In this document: positions 57,635 to 64,000 of the stretch, in pieces
Layout of the letters: each line of letters starts with the position of its first letter
Numbering within the stretch: the stretch's first letter is position 1
Origin: Phallus indusiatus
Lineage: Eukaryota; Basidiomycota; Agaricomycetes; Phallales; Phallaceae
DNA: 64,000 bases
Direction of reading: 5' to 3'
NCBI GenBank assembly: GCA_027605045.1
Contig: JAQFWX010000007.1
Location: forward strand, 1,674,001-1,738,000
Made by a program: the position numbers and the translations under genes
The notes under the pieces: model-generated
Seen by the model: only the letters and a program-made list of their open reading frames with translations
Database searches by the model: none
What the model was told of the DNA's origin: nothing

Positions 57635-57868
57635 GTTACTATATTTTACAATAATTGAGCCACCACATCCTGGATCCCAATCAAACATAAGTAATGCAGA
57701 CCGAAATGGATGCATTTTTCGTGTGTATCTTGTGTGAGAGAACGACTGCATATGTCTACTTACAAATGCATGTGTCTTTGCAAGATTTGGATCAGGTGGA
57801 CACATCCTGCAATCCAACATGTGAACTTGAGTTGACCGAAATGGACACATTTTCCGGGTCAACCTCAT
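57635..57868. repeat. Diverged internal duplication
   Basis: A unit of about 65 bp containing ACCGAAATGGA.GCATTTTTCG at 57696-57722 is repeated as ACCGAAATGGACACATTTTC at 57834-57854, with matching blocks (CATCCTG and AACATG..) beside each. It gives repeated peptide blocks in the minus frame but no supported gene. Confidence 0.4.
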
Positions 57869-58940
57869 GGCTGCAAAGTACGAGGGAAAACAGTTCCATC
57901 GAAAAACTTCTGATTTACATACATTTCTCTAAATGTTGAGTTTCAGATTGAATTCAGGATTCTTTCTACCGTGTAGGGATACACTCCAGCCCTAGTGAAG
58001 GGTCACCAATATGCACTGTTGTTGGGCACATTCGATGGTTGTGAGCGAAACATGGTCTGTTCTTGTTAATCTCTAAATCTTGCTCCTCCGATTCTTACAC
58101 GGGTGTTCAAAACTTTTTATCACGAATTATTAGTAGGTTCCGGTATGTACACGAGCACTATTTCAATGACACGGGCTCCTGCTGGGCAGCCCCATTCGCT
58201 CCATCAGTAATCACACTTTTGATTGGATGGAACTCTTGGAGCGCTGTTTTCATCATTTTGATGTCATTTTATTACTATTTCTGATACTATTTCATTAGGC
58301 GGTGGTGACTGGTGTCTTTCCCAATTGCCGAGATCAAACTTGAAATTTGATCGTCGTATCGGACCAGTTAACTAGGAACTCCGATTCCTCTGACCAGTCA
58401 GAATTCACCGAAGCTCTTGTTCTTATTGTACCACTTTTTCTGTCTTGATCGTTGCTCAGACTGGTTATTGATAAAAGCCGCGCTCGGTATTGTGGCACTT
58501 CACGACTGATGGGTTTAACCAAACTGATAGAGTCTTCTTCCTCCCATTACGACACTTTTGAAGCTTGTACAATGCCCTTGTCGCTCAACTTGCAAAAACA
58601 AAAACTTCGATCAGTAGACCTAAACAATTACGGAGAAAGTAGTATGTATAGCCTTAAACAACTTACAATGAAGCATCCACCCTTAAGGTACTATCGGGAA
58701 ACGACTCTACTACCCTGGATACTTTGCGCAACACAAAAAGACAGAAACGACTACAAAAAAGACGAAAAAGGAACGAACTGGGCAGGGACCGCACTGAGCG
58801 TCCGAAGGACACCGTTGGGACTCGGCATGCTGGCATATGCCGTGGTGCCGCTCGGCGCTGCGCACGTTCAACTTTTTTACGCACATGATGTGAGTTAATT
58901 GTCGTTTGACATTCTGTCTGATCCAATAATTATTACAGGC

Positions 58941-60137
58941 TTAACACATAGAAACAAGCGCCTCCAATGTTTCTTCAGGATGATCCCAAAACATCTGCAA
59001 AAACAATTTGTTAGAGCTCAAGAACCTTCTCGAAAGACTGCTAAACTTACAAACGTATTTTTTCCTGTGAGAACACAAGATTTTACAGTCCTAACAGTTG
59101 CTTCTTGTGCCATTCTTTCCACCTCCCAGGCGGCATAAACAATAGACCAAGAGACCGAATCCCCGTACAACAACCCCACTTCCAACAACGGGAGTAAAGT
59201 TTTTACCGTTTGGTCGCATAAGACCCCTCGTGTTTGTTCCAAGAACTCTTCCTGGAATCGCTGCAACATAGGATTCTCGGAGCGAGTCATAGGTCTTTCA
59301 TCTACCGTAGATGCACGATCTTCAGATGACATGTGAGTATATGTCGTATTTTGCGGAAAAACATTGGTTGCGAGTTGGTGCACGTCTTTGGCGGACAAAT
59401 ATCCATTGTCAAAATAGCCACTCGCCCAATGCATGAAGGCCTCTCCTCGAGCTTCCGGCGGAACGTTTGGATCAAGGTTAGGATAGTAAATTTTGATATC
59501 GCGTGGATGATGAATTCCTAATGCAACCGCAGGTGCAGCTAGAAAATTTTACTCACGTCTCTTGCTAGCTGAATTCAAACATATTGAATGCTCACTGTGA
59601 ATAATAATCCTTCTCACGTATTTTCCCAATGTGTCTTTAATGGCAGCTGGATAAGAATTAATAGCAGATATAACGCCCAAGGAAGCCATATTCCCTAAAG
59701 ACCATCCCATTAACGCTATCCCACCCACCTTTCCGTCGGAACTTGGAGCAGGAATGGAACATTCTTCGATCAGCCCAGTAAGCACAGTAGCATATTCCAG
59801 TGCTCTTTGTCGTAAGAAAGCAGCTCTGGCTTCTTTATCGCCGTTTGCTATTATATGCAATTCTTCAGCAGAGAACAACGTTGTGTCGGCGTAGTCTCGT
59901 CGGTTGACGCCAATCAACCTAACGCCTGTACTCGGAGCCAGGGCAACCGCTCTGTCAAATATACCTGAACACACATGAGCAGAGATCAGACAGGCTCAGT
60001 ATGCACTAACCACTGTTGAAAGCTAACCCATGAAATATAACAGCTGTCGTATAAATATCGCTTGTAGCAGGTTTGCCGCTGTCCGAGTAAGAGAAATTCA
60101 GAACACGGTCGTTAACATTGACTGAAATTTCAAACAT
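58941..60137 (-). CDS. Diverged alpha/beta-hydrolase paralogue lacking the usual His
   Basis: Exons 60137-60011, 59964-59596, 59538-59051 and 58994-58941 encode 345 residues. The family pattern is clear: VIFHGLAFNSG, VNRRDYADTT, MGWSLGN (nucleophile elbow), HWASGYF, LLYGDSVSW, and the short last exon MFWDHPEETLEAL. The last two introns correspond to those of the array copies; an additional one lies after HGLAFNSG. The position equivalent to the catalytic His (G-x-x-HF in other copies) is GKNTF here, so Thr replaces His. Another His in the last exon might substitute, or the protein may be non-catalytic. It is separated from the array by about 32 kb. Confidence 0.8.
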
Positions 60138-60785
60138 GATGCTTCAAAAGCTTGTGCGATGGATTTCATCCAGATACCTTCCAATATGAGGTCAATCTAA
60201 TCGGAACAGATCGGGCTGGATCATGCGCAGGCTCTGGGAACTCGAACTAGTTGCTGGAAATAGCCCTTGTTTATGACGTAACGGACACTAGATGGTTGGT
60301 AATGAAAGTTCAAAAATAGTTTGAATTCGTGGGTGCTGCAAGGTGTTTGGATGCGCTTCAAGACTGCATATATTGAGGGTTGAACGTTGATCCATTCAAC
60401 TGCTTCTAGCCCGGATGCCTACAACATATAGGGATTTTTAGTTCGTTGATATGTTTTACACGCGAAGTTTTCATTAGATGTAGATATTTGAAAGGGCTGG
60501 CCGGAGCTGAATCCGGAATCCGGCATACCAGTGCATACGAGTGAGAATAAAAAGATACATTGTTTTGAATGCGTCTTAATCTGTAGTACAAGCAGCACAA
60601 GTGAGACTATTAATAAGCACTGTATCTCCGGACTGATGTACTCCGTGTAAGGCCGAGGATGTCGCGCAGCCGAACAATTTGTGGAAGTGAGGGCTATGGA
60701 AGTGAGGGCCGTGGAACACCAAGTTTGCCATGAGCGATAATATCAATACCGCTATCACAATAGATGCAGCTGCTGTTAGAGTCCA
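60138..60785. other. Intergenic, no gene seen
   Basis: Upstream of the hydrolase paralogue (-) and 3' flank of the next minus gene. No supported feature. Confidence 0.5.
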
Positions 60786-61838
60786 TCACCAAGAATCGTA
60801 GCTACTCTCATTCGAGAACTTTAATTCGCCGTCGTATACAGGATCAGACTGTCGTCCTTCAGGCAGTACACGCTGCAGTCTAATTCCCATAACTTGCGCC
60901 GTTCCAAAATCAAACCGCGCCGTGCGAAGTATATTTTTCGGCAGGGCCGAACCTGGAGAAAGAAATTGCGAGATGCCATCGAGAGAATATAAATGCTTGA
61001 GATCAATTTTCTCCCTCTTGGCTGTATATCCATTCCCGCTTCGGTACGTTCGACGAGCGGTATTCAAGAAAGTCAAAACATCGCGGGGTCTGGAAGTTGC
61101 TGAAGTGAGGCAGCCTGCTGCAGCAAAACGGTTATAAACCAGATCTAGTATAGAATTTTAAGAGATACGACAATGCCATACGCAGAACGATAGACTTGCG
61201 AGATATTTTTTCCAAGGTATCTGTGCTCTTGCTTGGAATCGGATGTAGTTCGAGAACATGGACTGGCATTGGGGTTGATCTAAAGATATGCGGTTGCAGT
61301 TTTCCTAGTTTAATATCCAAAACATCATTTAGTCCTGCTTCCTTGATCAGTTGATTTATAGGATCCTGATGCCAATTAGCAAAGCAACAAAAAGCATAGA
61401 TGATTGAGCAGACCGATACCTTTAAGCCTTGTAACAACCTCGTTATCTCTCTGAATGAGAACTTGAGGTCATCACTGTCAGCAGCGAGTCGCTCGTAACC
61501 GGCATATCTTTGAGAAGGAGCATCCTAATGAAACATAAGCACCTAAATGACGCACGCACGTAAAACATACTCCTATATTGATATTACCTAGCCTGAAAGC
61601 TAACATTGATGAAAGCGGCGGGAATACTTCGGGATAGATATTTGCTTCCCGACCATTCTTGATCAAGAAGTTGCGGAAAGCTGCGATTTTTAAGATGGTT
61701 TCCGGGCTTGACTTTCCTTAAAACGTATATAAGGTACGTTGGAAAGCCATTTGAGGACAGTAGTAGACTCACGAGTGGTATTACCAGATCTACAGAGTCG
61801 GAAGGGTAAATCAACTTAACCCGAGTCATGACATCCAT
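60786..61838 (-). CDS. Unidentified five-exon gene
   Basis: Exons 61838-61773, 61711-61571, 61524-61420, 61365-61140 and 61099-60786 join in frame to 283 residues ending SSYDSW. Codon use and splice signals look real and the fourth and fifth exons are coherent and hydrophilic. Blocks such as FRNFLIKNGREANIYPEVFP, LKFSFREITRLLQGLK and LNDVLDIKLGKLQPHIF are visible but I cannot assign a family; the FSFREITRLLQG piece vaguely recalls AAA-type ATPase sensor regions, with no Walker motif to support that. The first exon may be different: a splice from an exon near 61916 (MSIGKHTTK) into LIYPSD would also keep the frame. The neighbour upstream is also on the minus strand. Confidence 0.5.
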
Positions 61839-62091
61839 TACGCACGATGAGTCATAGACTGTTTATACGTTTTGAAGCGATTTCTCACTTTTGTTGTGTG
61901 TTTCCCGATAGACATTTCAATGTCGTAGCTACTCGGGGAGGAAAACTTCCGTTTGAGCGCTTATGCGCTTACGTCCGTGAAACTTACGTAGATAAAATAC
62001 CAAGCTATTTGTAAGCAGTCCTAGTGACTAGTCCTTGACAACAACTTGGAAGACAATAATTTACACAAAAAATAAACAAAATGATTGTCTC

Positions 62092-62705
62092 TCATTCACA
62101 TCGTATCTCCTCAATTGTATGTGTATTCCATCCACTCTCCGATTTTTCCGCAGCCATCCCTTCTTTTCTCGACGGTAATGACCGATATTTGTAATCAAAG
62201 TTTTCGCCGACTATCGTCAATGGACGCAGTCCGTTTTTTCGTTCCTGTTCCTGCTCTTTGAGCTCTCTTCGTCTTCGGAAATAACGCCATGAAAAATATA
62301 CAGAAATGAGAAGAAGAAGGATTCCTGTATTACGACAATTTGTTTGTTTGGTGTTCGTACTGTCAGATTGCCAAATCCCCTCGGCTTACCGATGACTACA
62401 ATGGTGATAATAATTGCTGTCGAAAGCGAGGATCTACGACATGGGATAATATTCCCGCTTGGTAATTTTGAAGTAGGTTTAGCTATTGGTTTGGTTTTAC
62501 TGAAACATGTATTGAAGAACACATACTCAGAATCAAAGCAGGCAGGAGCAACGGCGTACACGACTCGCCGTTTATCTAATTCCATGATAGCTGCTTTTGT
62601 TTGATCAAAGCCTGAATATCGTGGCATAACGACTGGAGACATTCTGAACGGGAGGAATGGAGTTTTACAGTGGGATGGAATTGCGTTTTGTGTTTTATCT
62701 GCCAT
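62092..62705 (-). CDS. Single-pass membrane protein
   Basis: Exons 62705-62390 and 62324-62092 encode 182 residues. One clear transmembrane helix spans the intron (STAIIITIVVIG then ILLLLISVYFSW, about residues 94-117) and is followed at once by a basic stop-transfer stretch RYFRRRRELKEQEQERK, so the C-terminal 65 residues should face the cytosol. The N-terminal part is short, has several Cys and no signal peptide at the chosen ATG, so upstream exons may be missing. I do not recognise the family. Confidence 0.5.
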
Positions 62706-63132
62706 GCCATGTCAATGCCCTCCCTTATAATCCTTGAGTCAATGCGATGCAAGCTATCAGCAGTCCCCCATCCATGCGCTTTCCATTGACAATGCCCCCT
62801 AAACATCACTTCATGTTTGGCAACTGGCCAAGGCCCTTTTGTTTGACAATGCTATGCAAAATACACGACAGTTTTTGCCATGAGCCATGTAGTTCAAACT
62901 CCTCAACCTGAAGCGCTAGACAACCATCTCATCTTTTACCTAACTTTACAGACAGTCAGTTGACGACTATTGAAATATGAGTAGGCTGGCGAGGCACATT
63001 GAACACACGAGGCTTCGGCGTGACTGCGAATTCACCACGATGTGTGCTGCGCAAAAAAATCCTTCCGATTATTAAACCCAGATATACGAATATAATTTCA
63101 CGTTGAAATCATGTCTACCAAAAGGTAATCGT
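62706..63132. other. Intergenic, no gene seen
   Basis: Between two minus-strand genes. No supported exon or motif. Confidence 0.5.
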
Positions 63133-64000
63133 CTATCTATATAATGACTCTTCAGAGAATTCGTGGCAGGTCCATCCAGCGTCTGGAAACCAGAGCCAAG
63201 TAAACCGACTTAGTAGGCGAATTTCTCTTAAAGACGGATGGCGTCGTTCGCGTGGTTCATCTCGACGTCCAATTGGACATTCGACGTTCTCTCTTGAGAA
63301 CCCTTTGTCTATATCTGAACATGAAGAAAAACCCGCGATGTCCGAGACGTGATAGACCTGAAGATGGTACAAGGACGTCGAAATACTGTGCCATAAACTC
63401 TATTATTTTTGGCAAACCATGGTTAGTCTGCGTTCAAGATTCCGTGAATCTGAAAGAATTAATGACTCACGGATATAGCGGAAGACCGATCTCCGCGATA
63501 CCCACGAACGAACCGGATGGTTAAGAAATGAATGTGAGGAAATGCTGCTGATAGGGCTGGCAGAACGTCTTGTCGCAAGGTGGTAGAACATTCAAGGGAT
63601 ACCTTCCGCACACGTACGGTCGGGGGTTGGTCAAACATCAAACTGGAGGGGAGGACGGGATCTAGTGGACACCATTTAAAACGGATCGAGGAAACAGGAC
63701 GGCCACTGCTAACCACACGGATGAGGCTAGCAGTCCCGGCTACGTTGGTGAGTCCGGGAGGAGTGTGCTCTCCCAAATAGGGCAGCGCTTCATCCATCCA
63801 ACCGAGTATAGCCAGTGTGGTAAGTTTTCCGCAGGAGTCGAGAAGCTCGTATAAAGCCTCTGCTTTATCATTATCCACGGGGGTGATTTTGACATCAGTG
63901 ATTGTCAAATTTTTGATAGTGTGTGATGGGGAGCGGCATATTAGAGTTGATATGGGGACTATACATTCCATGGAAAACGTCAAAGACGTTAGTGTCGACA
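63133..64000 (-). CDS. F-box/LRR-like protein, C-terminal part (5' end outside window)
   Basis: Two exons are visible: one open to the window edge and ending at 63471, and a last exon 63399-63133, joined in phase 0 across a 71-nt intron. The first exon has spaced hydrophobic patterns (TSLTFSMECIVPISTLICR, HTIKNLTITDVKITP, CGKLTTLAILGWMDEALPYL) resembling the irregular leucine-rich repeats of the large agaric F-box-like family, and ends IHFLTIRFV. The last exon contains LREIRLLSRFTWLWFPDAGW, probably the closing part. The F-box itself would be upstream of the window, so the assignment is tentative. Such proteins generally act as SCF ubiquitin-ligase adaptors. Confidence 0.5.

Larger units (their letters stand above)
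56311..58940. other. Long region without a supported gene
   Basis: Open frames at 56824-57249, 57602-57868 and 58452-58898 lack splice partners and family signs. The stretch 57620-57870 contains a diverged internal duplication. A tRNA-like unit lies at 56731-56818. Confidence 0.4.

Noticed and set aside
58452..58898. 148-codon frame as a gene
   Set aside because: No family resemblance and no upstream exon; start codon context is poor.
1..64000. CRISPR arrays, bacterial operons or ribosome binding sites
   Set aside because: The sequence is eukaryotic with many spliceosomal introns, and no spaced identical repeats of that kind occur.

Overview
The window looks like nuclear DNA of a mushroom-forming basidiomycete (Agaricomycetes). 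Genes are cut by many short introns of about 45-90 nt with GT..AG ends. Several families are typical of that class: DUF6533 membrane proteins, DExxD/NSE sesquiterpene synthases, and a small CaaX-ended peptide resembling a mating pheromone precursor. Exon models were built by hand from reading frames and splice signals. Most coding totals come out divisible by three, but no transcript data were available.

Layout. 1-1312: 3' end of a nucleolar ENP2/NOL10 gene (+). 2001-2904: small secreted protein of unknown function (+). 4364-6459: CK1-like kinase with a long unidentified tail (-). 8815-11383: low-complexity membrane protein (+). 12726-26590: an alpha/beta-hydrolase family, one copy (+) at 12726 and a head-to-tail run of six (-) from 18199 to 26590, of which one is frameshifted and one is a ruin. 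Two WD40 housekeeping genes, SEH1 (-) and CIA1 (+), lie inside this family and share a 70-bp divergent promoter. 27156-27273 holds a degenerate telomere-like CCCTAA cluster. 27585-29034 has a small secreted protein gene (-) and a broken copy of its 5' end. 31380-33698 is a bZIP transcription factor (+). 35180-45236 is a head-to-tail cluster of four sesquiterpene synthases (+), one frameshifted, with a stray bZIP fragment, inverted repeats, hairpin elements and a MITE-like element between them. 46375-52747 has two DUF6533 membrane proteins (+). 53142-55209 is a sphingoid-base-phosphate phosphatase, LCB3-like (+). 55808-56029 is the pheromone-like peptide (-). 58941-60137 is a diverged hydrolase paralogue lacking the expected catalytic histidine (-). 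60786-61838 is an unidentified five-exon gene (-), 62092-62705 a single-pass membrane protein (-), and 63133 to the edge an F-box/LRR-like C-terminus (-).

How it fits together. The housekeeping genes (ENP2, SEH1, CIA1, LCB3) look like single-copy anchors. Between them lie lineage-specific, fast-changing blocks: the hydrolase array and the terpene synthase cluster. The cluster could supply sesquiterpene scaffolds. No P450 or other obvious tailoring enzyme is visible in the window, so any pathway link between the hydrolases and the synthases is only a hypothesis. Four single-base indels that disable or shorten genes all fall in short G/C homopolymers, so assembly error must be excluded before those genes are called pseudogenes.
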